Shown: piece after piece, positions 1-9,774 of the stretch
Layout: each line of letters begins with the position of its first letter
How positions within the stretch are numbered: position 1 is the first letter of the stretch
Assembly: GCF_001590905.1 (NCBI RefSeq)
Contig: NZ_BCTT01000018.1
Span: forward strand, 1-46,269
DNA from: Serratia grimesii NBRC 13537
Lineage (GTDB): Bacteria; Pseudomonadota; Gammaproteobacteria; Enterobacterales; Enterobacteriaceae
DNA: 46,269 nt
Reading direction: 5' to 3'
Notes under the pieces: generated by a model
What the model was told of the DNA's origin: nothing
Database searches by the model: none
The model's input: only the letters and a program-made list of their open reading frames with translations
Made by a program: the position numbers and the translations under genes

Positions 1-23
1 ATGGCGGGTTAATCACCCGCCAT
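1..23 (-). terminator. dapD terminator hairpin (window edge)
   Basis: Perfect 9-bp inverted repeat (arms ATGGCGGGT and ACCCGCCAT, loop of 5) lying 8 bases past the dapD stop codon on the minus strand. The position and GC-rich stem suit a rho-independent terminator, but the U-tract would lie outside the window, so this part is not seen. Confidence 0.6.
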
Positions 24-30
24 ATCTATT

Positions 31-855
31 TTAGTCGATGGTACGTAATAGCTCATTGATACCGACTTTACCGCGCGTTTTAGCATCGACTTTTTTGACG
101 ATGACCGCGCAATATAGGCTGTAAGAGCCATCTTTGGATGGCAGGTTACCGGAAACCACAACGGAACCCGCCGGTACACGGCCGTAGTGCACTTCACCGG
201 TTTCACGGTCGTAAATACGGGTGCTTTGACCCAGATATACGCCCATGGAGATAACAGAGCCTTCTTCCACGATCACGCCCTCAACCACTTCTGAACGTGC
301 GCCGATGAAACAGTTGTCTTCGATGATGGTTGGGTTAGCTTGCAGGGGCTCCAGTACGCCACCGATGCCGACGCCGCCTGACAGGTGAACGTTTTTACCG
401 ATCTGCGCGCAAGAACCGACAGTTGCCCAGGTATCTACCATACTGCCTTCGTCAACATAAGCACCGATGTTCACGTAGGAAGGCATCAGAACCGTGTTGC
501 GAGCAATAAATGCACCTTGGCGAACTGTGGCTGGTGGTACAACGCGGAAGCCTTCTTTCTGGAAGCGCGCTTCATCGTAATCGGCGAACTTCATTGGCAC
601 CTTGTCGTAATAACGGGTTTCTGCACCGTCCATCACTTTGTTGTCATTGATGCGGAAAGAAAGCAGCACGGCCTTTTTTAGCCACTGATGCGTTACCCAC
701 TGACCGTCAATCTTCTCGGCAACGCGCAGGGCGCCGCTGTCCAACAGGCCGATCACCTGGTTTACCGCTTCGCGCGTTACGGTGTCTGCGTTCGCCGGAG
801 TGATTTCTGCACGGCGTTCGAAGGCGCTTTCAATAACGTTCTGTAATTGCTGCAT
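31..855 (-). CDS. dapD: 2,3,4,5-tetrahydropyridine-2,6-dicarboxylate N-succinyltransferase
   Basis: Cytoplasmic enzyme of the succinylase branch of lysine and meso-diaminopimelate synthesis. It transfers succinyl from succinyl-CoA to tetrahydrodipicolinate. The 274-residue length equals the E. coli enzyme. The N-terminal helical region ([18 protein letters not shown]) is followed from about residue 100 by imperfect hexapeptide repeats of a left-handed beta-helix (for example [12 protein letters not shown] and [13 protein letters not shown]), typical of trimeric acyltransferases. The ATG start has an AGGA-type ribosome site a suitable distance upstream. It follows glnD on the same strand, with 121 bases between them, as in E. 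coli. It supplies the same pathway whose end product lysine is used by the two decarboxylases in this window. Identification is secure. Confidence 0.97.
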   Translation of the reverse strand: MQQLQNVIESAFERRAEITPANADTVTREAVNQVIGLLDSGALRVAEKIDGQWVTHQWLKKAVLLSFRINDNKVMDGAETRYYDKVPMKFADYDEARFQKEGFRVVPPATVRQGAFIARNTVLMPSYVNIGAYVDEGSMVDTWATVGSCAQIGKNVHLSGGVGIGGVLEPLQANPTIIEDNCFIGARSEVVEGVIVEEGSVISMGVYLGQSTRIYDRETGEVHYGRVPAGSVVVSGNLPSKDGSYSLYCAVIVKKVDAKTRGKVGINELLRTID

Positions 856-912
856 GCTGTTCTCTGTCCTGATGTTGTCTACGAAAAAGTTACTTGTTAC
901 CTGTCATTCTTA

Positions 913-959
913 ACGTTGCATCTGTGTTGGTTCGCACTTTTGCTGCCATGATGCAACGT
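913..959. repeat. 10-bp inverted repeat in the glnD-dapD gap
   Basis: Arms ACGTTGCATC (913-922) and GATGCAACGT (950-959) are perfect reverse complements separated by 27 bases. They sit 18 bases past the glnD stop and about 60 bases upstream of dapD. No U-tract follows, so it is not a canonical terminator. It could be a protein-binding site for dapD control or an RNA hairpin between the genes. The role is unknown. Confidence 0.4.
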
Positions 960-976
960 CAATTATTTAGGGTATA

Positions 977-3655
977 TCACAATTTATCGTTTGGATTGAG
1001 GGCCTCTGTCAACCGTTGTTCCAACTTTCTGCGCGTTTCCGGGTTAAGGGCGCGTCGATCGCTGTCGGCCAGAATAAATAAATCCTCAACCCGCTCGCCA
1101 ATGGTGGAGATGCGTGCGCCGTGTAAAGACAGACCGAGATCGGCAAACACTTCTCCTACCCGGGCCAGCAGACCTGGCTGATCGAGTGCGGTCAGTTCCA
1201 GATAGCTACGACGGTCTGTATGGGTTGGTAAGAAACTGACTTCGGTCGGTACGCTGAAATGACGCAGCTTGGAGGACGGCCTGCGCACGCGCGGCGGCTG
1301 ATACTCTCGTTGAGTAATGGCTTGTACCAGCGCGTGACGGATTGCTGCATGACGGTCCTGGGCTAACGGACTGCCATCAGGCTCCAGCACGATAAAGGTA
1401 TCCATTGCCATGCCGTCGCGGTTAGTGAAGATCTGTGCGTCATGTACGCTCAGGTTACGACGGTCCATTTCGCCAGCTACGGCGGCAAACAGGTAAGGGC
1501 GATCCGGGCTCCAGATGAAAATTTCTGTGCCTCCACGTGTCGCTTGCCTGCTGACCAGTACCAACGGTTTGGTGGAGTCATGGGCTAGCAGGTGGCGGGC
1601 GTGCCAGGCCAGTTGATTAGGTGAGTGGCGGAGGAAGTAATCGGCACGGCAGCGGCTCCAGATACGGTGCAGCGCTTCTTCGTCGATATTGTCCATACGC
1701 AACAGTGCCAAGGCCTGCAGGCGGTGATGTCGTACACGCTCACGCAGATCCGGGCTGTTTTGCATGCCACGCCGCAATTGTTTTTCGGTGGCAAAATACA
1801 GTTCACGCAACAGGCTCTGTTTCCAGCTGTTCCACAGGGTTTCGTTGGTGGCACAGATATCCGCCACGGTCAGGCAGACCAGGTAACGCAGACGGGTTTC
1901 GCTCTGTACTTCTGCACTAAACTGCTGAATAACTGTCGGATCCTGAATGTCACGGCGTTGTGCGGTCACCGACATCAACAGGTGGCAGCGTACCAACCAA
2001 ACTACCAATTGAGTCTCTCTGGAATTCAAACCGTGCAGCTCAGCGAACTCCAACACGTCTTGTGCGCCCAGGATAGAGTGGTCGCCACCACGTCCTTTAG
2101 CGATATCGTGGAATAAGGCGGCCAGTAACAACAGTTCCGGATTTGGCAGGCGCGGATACAGCTCAACACACAGCGGATGGCGTGGCCGAGTTTCTGCATC
2201 GGCAAAGCTTTCCAACTTTTGCAGGACGCGAATGGTGTGTTCGTCGACGGTGTAGGCATGAAACAGATCGAACTGCATTTGCCCTACAATTTTGCCCCAC
2301 TGCGGCATATAGGCCCACAACACGCTGTGACGGTGCATCGGCACCAGCGCCCGTGAAACCGCACCTGGATGGCGCAAAATGGCCATAAACAGCTCACGTG
2401 CCTCTGGAATGTTGCACAGTGGCTGCTTTAGATGCCGGCGCGCGTGACGCAGTTGGCGCACCGTAGTGGAGTAAATGCCTTTGATATCGCGGTTGCGTAC
2501 CATCAGGTAGAACATCCGCATGATGGATTCCGGTTGGCGGATAAACAATGTTTCGTCACGCAGGTCGATAAGATCGCCGCGTAGTTGGAAATCATCATTC
2601 AGCGGACGCGGCTTTTCCGTCGCGTCCAGTGCCAGGATAGCTTCGTCGAACAGTTGCAGCAGCATGTGATTCAATTCGCCCACGCGGCGCGTCATGCGAT
2701 AAAAATCTTTCATCATGCGCTCAACGGGCTCGTTGCCTTCTCCCTCGTAGCGCAGCAGCTGCGCCACACTGAGTTGGCGATCGAACAGCAACCGGTTGTC
2801 ATAGCGCGGCAGCACCAGATGCAGGGCAAAGCGGATACGCCACAGGAAGCTCTGGCACTCGTTGAGTTCGTTGCGCTCTGCCTGCGTGAGGAAACCGAAA
2901 CCGACCATTTCATCCAGTGAGGTCGCCCCGAAGTGACGACGAGCAACCCACAATAGCGTGTGAATATCGCGAAGCCCGCCGGGGCTGCTCTTGATGTCTG
3001 GCTCAAGGTTATAGCTGGTGCCGTGATAACGCTGATGACGTTCCTGTTGCTCAACCACTTTCGCGTGGAAAAATTTGGGGGATGGCCAGAAACCATCGCT
3101 GAAGATGTGCTTCTGCATTTGCAGGAAGAGGGCGACATCGCCGCAGATCATCCGCGATTCGATCAGGTTGGTGGCGACAGTCAGGTCTGCCAACCCTTCC
3201 AACAGACACTCCTCTAGCGTTCGTACGCTGTGGCCCACCTCCAGCTTCAGATCCCACAGCAGGGTGATAAATTCCCCTACACGCTGTGACTGCTGCTCAT
3301 TCAGACGGCTCTGACTCAGCACCAGTACGTCAATGTCCGAAAGCGGATGCAGTTCGCCACGGCCATAGCCGCCAACGGCCACCAGTGCGGTTTCAGGAAT
3401 ATCTTTAAAGCCGTAGAAGGTCCATAGGCGACGTAGCAGGCGATCGATAAAGTCGCTACGGGCGGCAACCAGGCTTTCGGCGCTGGAGCCGGCATTGAAT
3501 GCCGCCGCGAGCCAGAGTTGAAACTGTTCAAGGCGCTGTTTCAGCGCGATGCAGTTAATCTCATCATCGCCGTAGGCGTTGGGATATTCAGGCTGTTCCG
3601 GCACGGCCTGTTGTGGAATGACCGAGGTGTCTTGTTGGCGAAAGTTTTCAGACAT
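977..3655 (-). CDS. glnD: Bifunctional PII uridylyltransferase / uridylyl-removing enzyme
   Basis: Primary glutamine sensor: it uridylylates PII proteins (GlnB, GlnK) when glutamine is low and removes UMP when it is high, so controlling glutamine synthetase and NtrBC. The 892 residues compare with 890 in E. coli. The nucleotidyltransferase motif [15 protein letters not shown] lies near residues 95-109 with the catalytic aspartates at its end. A central HD hydrolase motif ([14 protein letters not shown]) lies near residue 515. Two ACT domains fill the C-terminal fifth, including the [10 protein letters not shown] and [16 protein letters not shown] segments. The N-terminal 35 residues differ most from E. 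coli, as expected for this family. It follows map on the same strand after a terminator, so it probably has some promoter of its own. All key motifs are intact. Confidence 0.97.
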   Translation of the reverse strand: MSENFRQQDTSVIPQQAVPEQPEYPNAYGDDEINCIALKQRLEQFQLWLAAAFNAGSSAESLVAARSDFIDRLLRRLWTFYGFKDIPETALVAVGGYGRGELHPLSDIDVLVLSQSRLNEQQSQRVGEFITLLWDLKLEVGHSVRTLEECLLEGLADLTVATNLIESRMICGDVALFLQMQKHIFSDGFWPSPKFFHAKVVEQQERHQRYHGTSYNLEPDIKSSPGGLRDIHTLLWVARRHFGATSLDEMVGFGFLTQAERNELNECQSFLWRIRFALHLVLPRYDNRLLFDRQLSVAQLLRYEGEGNEPVERMMKDFYRMTRRVGELNHMLLQLFDEAILALDATEKPRPLNDDFQLRGDLIDLRDETLFIRQPESIMRMFYLMVRNRDIKGIYSTTVRQLRHARRHLKQPLCNIPEARELFMAILRHPGAVSRALVPMHRHSVLWAYMPQWGKIVGQMQFDLFHAYTVDEHTIRVLQKLESFADAETRPRHPLCVELYPRLPNPELLLLAALFHDIAKGRGGDHSILGAQDVLEFAELHGLNSRETQLVVWLVRCHLLMSVTAQRRDIQDPTVIQQFSAEVQSETRLRYLVCLTVADICATNETLWNSWKQSLLRELYFATEKQLRRGMQNSPDLRERVRHHRLQALALLRMDNIDEEALHRIWSRCRADYFLRHSPNQLAWHARHLLAHDSTKPLVLVSRQATRGGTEIFIWSPDRPYLFAAVAGEMDRRNLSVHDAQIFTNRDGMAMDTFIVLEPDGSPLAQDRHAAIRHALVQAITQREYQPPRVRRPSSKLRHFSVPTEVSFLPTHTDRRSYLELTALDQPGLLARVGEVFADLGLSLHGARISTIGERVEDLFILADSDRRALNPETRRKLEQRLTEALNPNDKL

Positions 3656-3668
3656 AATACGCAGCCCA

Positions 3669-3694
3669 TAAAAAAGGCCGGCAAAAGCCGGCCT
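3669..3694 (-). terminator. Rho-independent terminator after map
   Basis: Read on the minus strand, an 8-bp perfect stem (AGGCCGGC, loop TTTT, GCCGGCCT) is followed by a run of T residues. It begins about 36 bases after the map stop codon and ends just before the glnD start, separating the two genes. Confidence 0.85.
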
Positions 3695-3729
3695 GTGACA
3701 TCATGCATCGCGGCAAAACGCCGCGGCGC

Positions 3730-4524
3730 TTACATCTCGTGCGTAATGATGTTGGGGATGGTGTCATCCTTGCGCAACGTCATTATCTCGCAGCCGTTAT
3801 CTGTGACCACAATAGTATGCTCATACTGTGCCGACAAGCTGCGATCCTTAGTTTTTACCGTCCAACCGTCTTTCATGGTACGGATGCGGTAATCACCGGC
3901 GTTAACCATAGGTTCGATAGTAAAGGCCATACCGGGTTGCAACACCACACCGCCGTCATCGGCGTCATAGTGCAGTACCTGTGGTTCTTCATGGAACACT
4001 TCGCCAATGCCGTGGCCGCAGTACTCACGCACCACAGAAAAGTTTTCGGCTTCGACGAACTTCTGGATCTCTTTGCCCAGCGTGCGCAGGCGGATGCCTG
4101 GCTTCACCATTTTCAGTGACAAATACAGGCTTTCTTGAGTGATGCGGCACAGGCGCTCGCCCAAAATGGTTGGCTTGCCAACAATGAACATTTTGGAGGT
4201 ATCGCCATGGAAACCGTCTTTGATCACGGTGACGTCGATATTGACGATGTCGCCATCTTTCAAGACTTTGTCATCGCTCGGGATGCCGTGGCAGACCACT
4301 TCGTTGACCGAGATACAGACTGATTTTGGGAAACCGTGGTAGCCAAGACAAGCCGAAATGGCCTGCTGTTGGTTAGTGATGTGATCGTGACAGATACGAT
4401 CAAGTTCGCCGGTGGTCACGCCAGGTTTGACGTGCGGCTCGATGATTTCCAGCACTTCGGCGGCTAATCGGCCAGCCACGCGCATTTTTTGGATGTCATC
4501 AGGTGTTTTAATTGAGATTGCCAT
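3730..4524 (-). CDS. map: Methionine aminopeptidase, type I
   Basis: Essential cytoplasmic metalloprotease that removes the initiator methionine from nascent proteins when the second residue is small. At 264 residues it matches E. coli exactly in length. The five metal ligands are all present at the E. coli numbering: D97, D108, H171, E204 and E235, with H79 and H178 also conserved. One local difference is GEVFHEEPQ after HGIG, where E. coli has GRGFHEEPQ. It is next to the catalytic His178 but is likely neutral. The gene is divergent from rpsB, and the order map-rpsB-tsf is the enterobacterial one, placing it beside translation genes. A sigma70-type promoter is visible upstream. Confidence 0.97.
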   Translation of the reverse strand: MAISIKTPDDIQKMRVAGRLAAEVLEIIEPHVKPGVTTGELDRICHDHITNQQQAISACLGYHGFPKSVCISVNEVVCHGIPSDDKVLKDGDIVNIDVTVIKDGFHGDTSKMFIVGKPTILGERLCRITQESLYLSLKMVKPGIRLRTLGKEIQKFVEAENFSVVREYCGHGIGEVFHEEPQVLHYDADDGGVVLQPGMAFTIEPMVNAGDYRIRTMKDGWTVKTKDRSLSAQYEHTIVVTDNGCEIMTLRKDDTIPNIITHEM

Positions 4525-4584
4525 GAAATTCGTCCGCAGGTGTCGTGCTCGCCGACAACAGAAAGAAATAAGAAGCAGTCTCTT

Positions 4585-4613
4585 ATGGTACCAGCCCGGC
4601 CAGAGGCTGCCAA
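4585..4613 (-). promoter_or_regulatory. Probable sigma70 promoter of map
   Basis: On the minus strand, a -35 element TTGGCA and a -10 element TACCAT are separated by exactly 17 bases, about 60 bases upstream of the map start. The spacer contains most of one arm of the large inverted repeat described next, so whatever that repeat does could affect this promoter. Called from consensus match only. Confidence 0.5.
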
Positions 4614-4642
4614 ATTTGATTTCTTTACCAGCCTCTGGCCGG
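4596..4642. repeat. 14-bp perfect inverted repeat between map and rpsB
   Basis: Arms CCGGCCAGAGGCTG (4596-4609) and CAGCCTCTGGCCGG (4629-4642) are perfect reverse complements separated by 19 AT-rich bases. The left arm overlaps the map promoter spacer and -35 element, and the right arm ends 10 bases before the rpsB -35 element. No T-run follows on either strand, so it is not a normal terminator. It is the main unexplained element in the 357-bp gene-free stretch 4525-4881, which otherwise holds the two promoters and the rpsB leader. Confidence 0.55.
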
Positions 4643-4651
4643 TAACAAAAG

Positions 4652-4681
4652 TTGGTGTCAGGGGCGGGTTTATGGTATAAA
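4652..4681 (+). promoter_or_regulatory. rpsB promoter with GC-rich discriminator
   Basis: TTGGTG and TATAAA hexamers are spaced by 18 bases, followed directly by a GC-rich discriminator (GCGCGCCGG). Ribosomal-protein promoters with such discriminators are known to be repressed by ppGpp and DksA, so stringent control is inferred. The start of transcription would be near 4688, giving a leader of about 190 bases before rpsB. Confidence 0.55.
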
Positions 4682-4739
4682 GCGCGCCGGCAGATCCGCT
4701 CTTCGTCCTTGTGATAATGACGGAAAAGGCCGAAAATAC

Positions 4740-5607
<868 letters not shown>

Positions 5608-5662
5608 TAAGGCAAGCTCGTCACTGAGCCCTTATTAACCAGGTATTGAATATGTTGGTTAG

Positions 5663-5685
5663 GGGGGCCTTTATAGGCCCCCTTT
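5663..5685 (+). terminator. Attenuator-type hairpin between rpsB and tsf
   Basis: An 8-bp stem (GGGGGCCT, loop TTAT, AGGCCCCC) is followed by only three T residues. It lies 55 bases after the rpsB stop and 50 before tsf. In E. coli a partial terminator lies in this place, allowing unequal output of S2 and EF-Ts. The short T-run here fits partial rather than complete termination. Confidence 0.65.
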
Positions 5686-5735
5686 GCTTATCTGAATGAG
5701 AACTATCTCTACACGAGATAACCGAGGAAAAAGAA

Positions 5736-6587
5736 ATGGCTGATATTACCGCTGCTCTGGTAAAAGAACTGCGCGAGCGTACTGGCGCTGGCATGATGGA
5801 TTGTAAGAAAGCGCTGGTTGAATCCAACGGCGACATCGAGCTGGCAATCGAAAACATGCGTAAATCTGGTGCGATCAAAGCGGCGAAAAAAGCAGGCAAC
5901 GTAGCTGCTGACGGCGTGATCAAAACCAAGATCGAAGGCAACTACGGCGTGATTCTGGAAGTTAACTGCCAGACTGACTTCGTTGCTAAAGATGCTGGTT
6001 TCCAGGCATTCGCTGACAAAGTGCTGGACGCTGCTGTTGCAGGCAAAATCACTGATGTTGACGTGTTGAAAGCACAGTTCGAAGAAGAACGTGTAGCGCT
6101 GGTTGCAAAAATCGGTGAGAACATCAACATCCGTCGTGTTGCTTCTCTGGAAGGCGAAGTTCTGGGTAGCTACCTGCACGGTGCGCGTATCGGTGTTCTG
6201 ATCGCGGCTAAAGGCGCTAACGAAGAGCTGGTTAAGCAAATTGCTATGCACGTTGCGGCAAGCAAGCCAGAATTCGTGAAACCAGAAGACGTTTCTGCTG
6301 ACGTGGTAGAAAAAGAGTACCAGGTTCAGTTGGACATCGCCATGCAGTCTGGCAAGCCGAAAGAAATCGCAGAGAAAATGGTTGAAGGCCGCATGAAGAA
6401 ATTCACCGGCGAAGTTTCTCTGACTGGTCAGCCTTTCGTTATCGATCCAAGCAAAACCGTTGGCCAAGTGCTGAAAGAGCACAACGCTGACGTTGTTAAC
6501 TTTATCCGCTTCGAAGTGGGTGAAGGCATCGAGAAAGTTGAGAATGACTTTGCTGCTGAAGTTGCAGCAATGAGCAAACAGTCTTAA
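5736..6587 (+). CDS. tsf: Translation elongation factor Ts
   Basis: Guanine nucleotide exchange factor that regenerates EF-Tu-GTP. The 283 residues match the usual length. The N-terminal UBA-like domain ([20 protein letters not shown], with DCKKAL) is followed by the core domain with the segment [17 protein letters not shown] ([16 protein letters not shown] near residue 75) that contacts EF-Tu. A coiled-coil dimerisation part occupies roughly residues 180-230. It is co-transcribed with rpsB and ends at a strong terminator. Confidence 0.98.
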   Translation: MADITAALVKELRERTGAGMMDCKKALVESNGDIELAIENMRKSGAIKAAKKAGNVAADGVIKTKIEGNYGVILEVNCQTDFVAKDAGFQAFADKVLDAAVAGKITDVDVLKAQFEEERVALVAKIGENINIRRVASLEGEVLGSYLHGARIGVLIAAKGANEELVKQIAMHVAASKPEFVKPEDVSADVVEKEYQVQLDIAMQSGKPKEIAEKMVEGRMKKFTGEVSLTGQPFVIDPSKTVGQVLKEHNADVVNFIRFEVGEGIEKVENDFAAEVAAMSKQS

Positions 6588-6596
6588 TGACTGTTA

Positions 6597-6625
6597 ATGG
6601 AACCGCCGTCTGGCGGTTCCATTTT
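6597..6625 (+). terminator. Rho-independent terminator of rpsB-tsf
   Basis: A long perfect stem (ATGGAACCGCC, loop GTCT, GGCGGTTCCAT) is followed by TTT immediately after the tsf stop. This closes the rpsB-tsf operon. Confidence 0.9.
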
Positions 6626-6735
6626 ATCCAGCCAGAATTACACCGGTGGCAAGCCCTGTGGCATTATACTCAGCACAGGCGCGTTTCATCGGCTGAAATC
6701 CCCAATACAAACACTGCTTCTTAGGACAGAACTCC

Positions 6736-7461
6736 ATGGCAACCAATGCAAAACCCGTATATCAGCGTATTCTGCTCAAACTGAGTGGCGAAGCCCTGCA
6801 AGGCGCAGAAGGTTTTGGTATCGACGCTAGCGTTTTGGATCGCATGGCTCAGGAAGTTAAAGAGCTGGTCGAACTGGGAATTCAGGTTGGTGTAGTTATT
6901 GGCGGCGGTAACCTGTTCCGCGGCGCGGGCCTGGCGCAAGCTGGTATGAACCGCGTAGTGGGCGACCACATGGGAATGCTGGCTACCGTGATGAACGGCC
7001 TGGCTATGCGTGATGCACTGCACCGTGCCTATGTGAACGCCCGCCTGATGTCGGCAATTCCGTTGAACGGCGTGTGCGATAACTACAGTTGGGCAGAGGC
7101 AATCAGCCTGCTGCGTAATAACCGCGTGGTGATCTTCTCCGCCGGTACCGGTAACCCGTTCTTCACCACCGATTCAGCTGCGTGTCTGCGCGGGATCGAG
7201 ATTGAAGCGGATGTGGTATTGAAAGCGACCAAAGTGGATGGTGTATACTCCGCTGACCCGGTTAAAAACCCGGATGCAACACTGTATGAGCATATTACCT
7301 ATCAAGACGTGTTGGAGCGTGAGCTGAAAGTGATGGATCTGGCGGCATTTACGCTGGCTCGCGATCACGGTCTGCCAATCCGCGTATTTAACATGAACAA
7401 GCCGGGTGCGTTGCGCCGGGTGGTGATGGGTGAGAACGAAGGTACGCTGATCAGCAAATAA
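6736..7461 (+). CDS. pyrH: UMP kinase
   Basis: Essential cytoplasmic hexameric kinase converting UMP and ATP to UDP and ADP in pyrimidine synthesis. It is regulated by GTP and UTP. At 241 residues it equals the E. coli enzyme. Amino-acid-kinase fold motifs are clear: KLSGEALQG near residue 14, the glycine-rich [11 protein letters not shown] near residue 54, and a [13 protein letters not shown] loop near residue 138 that shapes the nucleotide site. The C-terminal segment contains [14 protein letters not shown]. It stands between tsf and frr in the conserved translation cluster, after the tsf terminator, so it has its own promoter region in 6626-6735. Confidence 0.98.
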   Translation: MATNAKPVYQRILLKLSGEALQGAEGFGIDASVLDRMAQEVKELVELGIQVGVVIGGGNLFRGAGLAQAGMNRVVGDHMGMLATVMNGLAMRDALHRAYVNARLMSAIPLNGVCDNYSWAEAISLLRNNRVVIFSAGTGNPFFTTDSAACLRGIEIEADVVLKATKVDGVYSADPVKNPDATLYEHITYQDVLERELKVMDLAAFTLARDHGLPIRVFNMNKPGALRRVVMGENEGTLISK

Positions 7462-7532
7462 GGCTGTTCTGCCAAATTTAGTGGGAGCGGGTAACGCTAT
7501 GCGTTGTGCGCTCTCCTTGAGTAAAATTCACG

Positions 7533-7552
7533 GGCTATACTGTGGTATAGCC
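7533..7552. repeat. 8-bp hairpin in the pyrH-frr gap
   Basis: GGCTATAC, loop TGTG, GTATAGCC forms a perfect 8-bp stem with no T-run after it. It lies 32 bases before the frr start, so it may mark an mRNA structure or a binding site in the frr leader. No function is assigned. Confidence 0.35.
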
Positions 7553-7584
7553 TGCCAAGTATCCAGCTTCCAAGGGTTCGCAAC

Positions 7585-8142
7585 GTGATTAATGAAATCA
7601 GAAAAGATGCTGATTCACGCATGGAAAAAAGCGTAGAAGCATTCAAAAATCAAATCAGTAAAATCCGTACCGGCCGTGCTTCTCCAAGCATTCTGGACGG
7701 CATCATGGTGGAATACTATGGTTCCGCTACGCCGCTGCGTCAGCTGGCTAACGTAACCGTTGAAGACTCCCGTACCTTGGCAATCAACCTGTTTGATCGC
7801 TCTTTGGGTTCAGCGGTAGAAAAAGCCATCATGTCTTCTGATCTGGGTCTGAACCCAAGCTCAGCGGGCAGCGTGATCCGCGTTCCATTGCCTCCTTTGA
7901 CTGAAGAGCGTCGTAAAGACCTGATCAAAGTCGTACGTAATGAAGCAGAGCAGGGCCGTGTGGCGGTACGTAACGTTCGCCGCGATGCCAACGATAAAGT
8001 TAAAGCGCTGCTGAAAGACAAGGAAATCAGTGAAGACGAAGACCGTCGTTCACAGGACGATGTTCAGAAACTGACTGATGCCTACATCAAACTTCTGGAT
8101 GCCGCTCTGGCGGATAAAGAAAAAGAGCTGATGGAATTCTAA
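7585..8142 (+). CDS. frr: Ribosome recycling factor
   Basis: Essential factor that, with EF-G, splits post-termination ribosomes. At 185 residues it is the usual length. It shows the RRF two-domain pattern: long helices of domain I at both ends ([20 protein letters not shown] and the C-terminal [18 protein letters not shown]) and a beta-rich domain II in the middle (residues about 30-105, including [16 protein letters not shown]). The start codon is GTG, as in E. coli, giving the expected N-terminus [15 protein letters not shown]. It is followed by a strong terminator. Confidence 0.97.
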   Translation: MINEIRKDADSRMEKSVEAFKNQISKIRTGRASPSILDGIMVEYYGSATPLRQLANVTVEDSRTLAINLFDRSLGSAVEKAIMSSDLGLNPSSAGSVIRVPLPPLTEERRKDLIKVVRNEAEQGRVAVRNVRRDANDKVKALLKDKEISEDEDRRSQDDVQKLTDAYIKLLDAALADKEKELMEF

Positions 8143-8160
8143 TCAGCATCGCGCAGAAAA

Positions 8161-8191
8161 AAAGCGTCGCCTGGGCGGCGCTTTGTTTTTT
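8161..8191 (+). terminator. Rho-independent terminator of frr
   Basis: A 10-bp stem (AAAGCGTCGC, loop CTGG, GCGGCGCTTT, one G-U pair) is followed by GTTTTTT. It begins 19 bases after the frr stop codon. Confidence 0.9.
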
Positions 8192-8299
8192 GTGGCGCAG
8201 ATCCCGTTTCATCGTACTGATTGATCATGGACAAGTGGTGGCCAAGGTTACACACTGGAGCACCTCCGATCTCATCAGACAGTTATTCAGAGTGAGCTC

Positions 8300-9496
8300 A
8301 TGAAGCAACTGACTATTCTTGGCTCTACCGGTTCAGTGGGGACAAGTACCCTGGCCGTGGTTAGGGAAAATCCCGACCGTTTCGCGATTAAAGCACTGGT
8401 TGCCGGCCGTAATGTAGCGGTCATGGCGCAACAGTGCATAGAATTTCGTCCAGCCTATGCTGCGATGGCGGATGAAGGCGCTGCACGTGAACTGCGCATC
8501 CTGCTGGCGGAAAACGGCATTGCCACCGAGGTGATGTCAGGTGAACAGGCTGCCTGTGAATTGGCGGCGCTGGACGATGTCGATCAGGTTACGGCGGCCA
8601 TAGTTGGCGCTGCCGGGCTGCTGCCGACGTTAGCGGCCATTCGTGCCGGCAAACAGGTGCTATTGGCGAATAAAGAGTCGCTGGTGACCTGCGGACGCCT
8701 GTTCATGGACGCGGTTCAAAAGAGCCAGACGCAGTTGTTGCCGCTGGATAGCGAGCATAATGCGATTTTTCAGAGTTTGCCTGAGAGCATTCAGCGTCAG
8801 TTGGGATACTCTTCATTAGACAGTCATGGTGTCTCGCGCATCGTGCTTACCGGTTCTGGTGGCCCATTCCGTACTACGCCAATGGAACAGTTCGCCACGA
8901 TGACACCGGATCAAGCCTGCGCCCATCCTAATTGGTCGATGGGGCGCAAGATCTCGGTAGATTCCGCCACCATGATGAATAAAGGACTGGAATATATTGA
9001 GGCCCGTTGGCTGTTTAATGCCTCGGCCGAACAAATGGAAGTGATTCTGCATCCGCAGTCGGTGATCCACTCAATGGTGCGCTACGCTGATGGCAGTGTG
9101 CTGGCTCAGTTGGGTACGCCAGATATGCGTACCCCGATTGCCCACGCGATGGCATATCCTCAGCGTATCAGTTCAGGTGTAGAAGCACTGGATTTCTGCC
9201 GTATTGGCTCACTGACCTTTGCTGAACCTGAGCGGGAGCGCTATCCCTGCCTGTATCTGGCAATTGAAGCCTTTGATGCTGGTCAGGCGGCAACGACAGC
9301 ACTGAATGCAGCCAACGAAGTCGCTGTGGCGGCTTTCTTGCAGGAGCAGATTCGCTTTACCGATATAGCGGCAGTGAACCAAAAAGTGGTCGAGCGGCTA
9401 TCAGTGCAGGAACCGTCTTGCATTGATGCGGTCTTAGAAATAGATCGTCAGGCACGTGAGGTTGCAGTTGGATTCGTTAAATCACTGCGTAACTGA
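8300..9496 (+). CDS. ispC: 1-deoxy-D-xylulose 5-phosphate reductoisomerase
   Basis: Second enzyme of the MEP (non-mevalonate) isoprenoid pathway, also called Dxr: it converts DXP to 2-C-methyl-D-erythritol 4-phosphate using NADPH and a divalent metal. It has 398 residues, as in E. coli. The NADPH-binding loop [12 protein letters not shown] is at residues 7-18. [12 protein letters not shown] is at 121-132. The metal ligands D150 and E152 are in [11 protein letters not shown]. The catalytic flexible segment with [18 protein letters not shown] follows near residue 215. It makes the precursor that UppS, encoded next, elongates. A strong terminator and a separate promoter lie between the two genes. 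Confidence 0.98.
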   Translation: MKQLTILGSTGSVGTSTLAVVRENPDRFAIKALVAGRNVAVMAQQCIEFRPAYAAMADEGAARELRILLAENGIATEVMSGEQAACELAALDDVDQVTAAIVGAAGLLPTLAAIRAGKQVLLANKESLVTCGRLFMDAVQKSQTQLLPLDSEHNAIFQSLPESIQRQLGYSSLDSHGVSRIVLTGSGGPFRTTPMEQFATMTPDQACAHPNWSMGRKISVDSATMMNKGLEYIEARWLFNASAEQMEVILHPQSVIHSMVRYADGSVLAQLGTPDMRTPIAHAMAYPQRISSGVEALDFCRIGSLTFAEPERERYPCLYLAIEAFDAGQAATTALNAANEVAVAAFLQEQIRFTDIAAVNQKVVERLSVQEPSCIDAVLEIDRQAREVAVGFVKSLRN

Positions 9497-9550
9497 TACC
9501 GGCAATTATCCTATTTTGTTCGCAAATTACGCGTGCCGCAGTGGGGCCGT

Positions 9551-9579
9551 TTGTTCAGGCCCGGTTGAGGTGGTATAGT
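9551..9579 (+). promoter_or_regulatory. Sigma70-like promoter in the ispC-uppS gap
   Basis: TTGTTC and TATAGT hexamers are separated by exactly 17 bases. A perfect 6-bp inverted repeat (AGGTGG at 9568-9573, CCACCT at 9585-9590) brackets the -10 element. This could be an operator or chance. The promoter fires into a short non-coding stretch that ends at a terminator at 9681-9710, so its direct product would be a short RNA. Confidence 0.5.
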
Positions 9580-9585
9580 CTGCGC

Positions 9586-9710
9586 CACCTGTCAGCGGTT
9601 ATACCGTTGAATTATGGCCTGATTGACATCTCGAATGCCGATAGCGCAGCAGATATTACCTGCTGTCGCTGGGCAGACTGAAAAGCCGTGTCGGGCACAC
9701 GGCTTTTTTT
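9586..9710 (+). ncRNA. Candidate small RNA between ispC and uppS
   Basis: Between the promoter above and a strong intrinsic terminator there is no credible reading frame. The predicted transcript of about 125 nt contains a 10-bp hairpin with one bulged T (arms AGCGCAGCAG and CTGCTGTCGCT around ATATTAC) before the terminator stem, and a short CGGT/ACCG hairpin near its 5' end. It could be an independent sRNA or an attenuated leader for uppS. I do not recognise a named family. Ends are inferred from the promoter and terminator only. Confidence 0.4.
9681..9710 (+). terminator. Strong intrinsic terminator upstream of uppS
   Basis: An 11-bp perfect stem (AAAAGCCGTGT, loop CGGGC, ACACGGCTTTT) runs into a T-tract. 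It lies 64 bases upstream of uppS and 184 bases after the ispC stop. It separates ispC transcription from uppS unless it is bypassed. Confidence 0.85.
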
Positions 9711-9774
9711 GCGCGTAAGGGTCTGATGTTCCGGAAGGGCAGTTGTATTTCTATTGAGGAAATAAGTACGAGTT

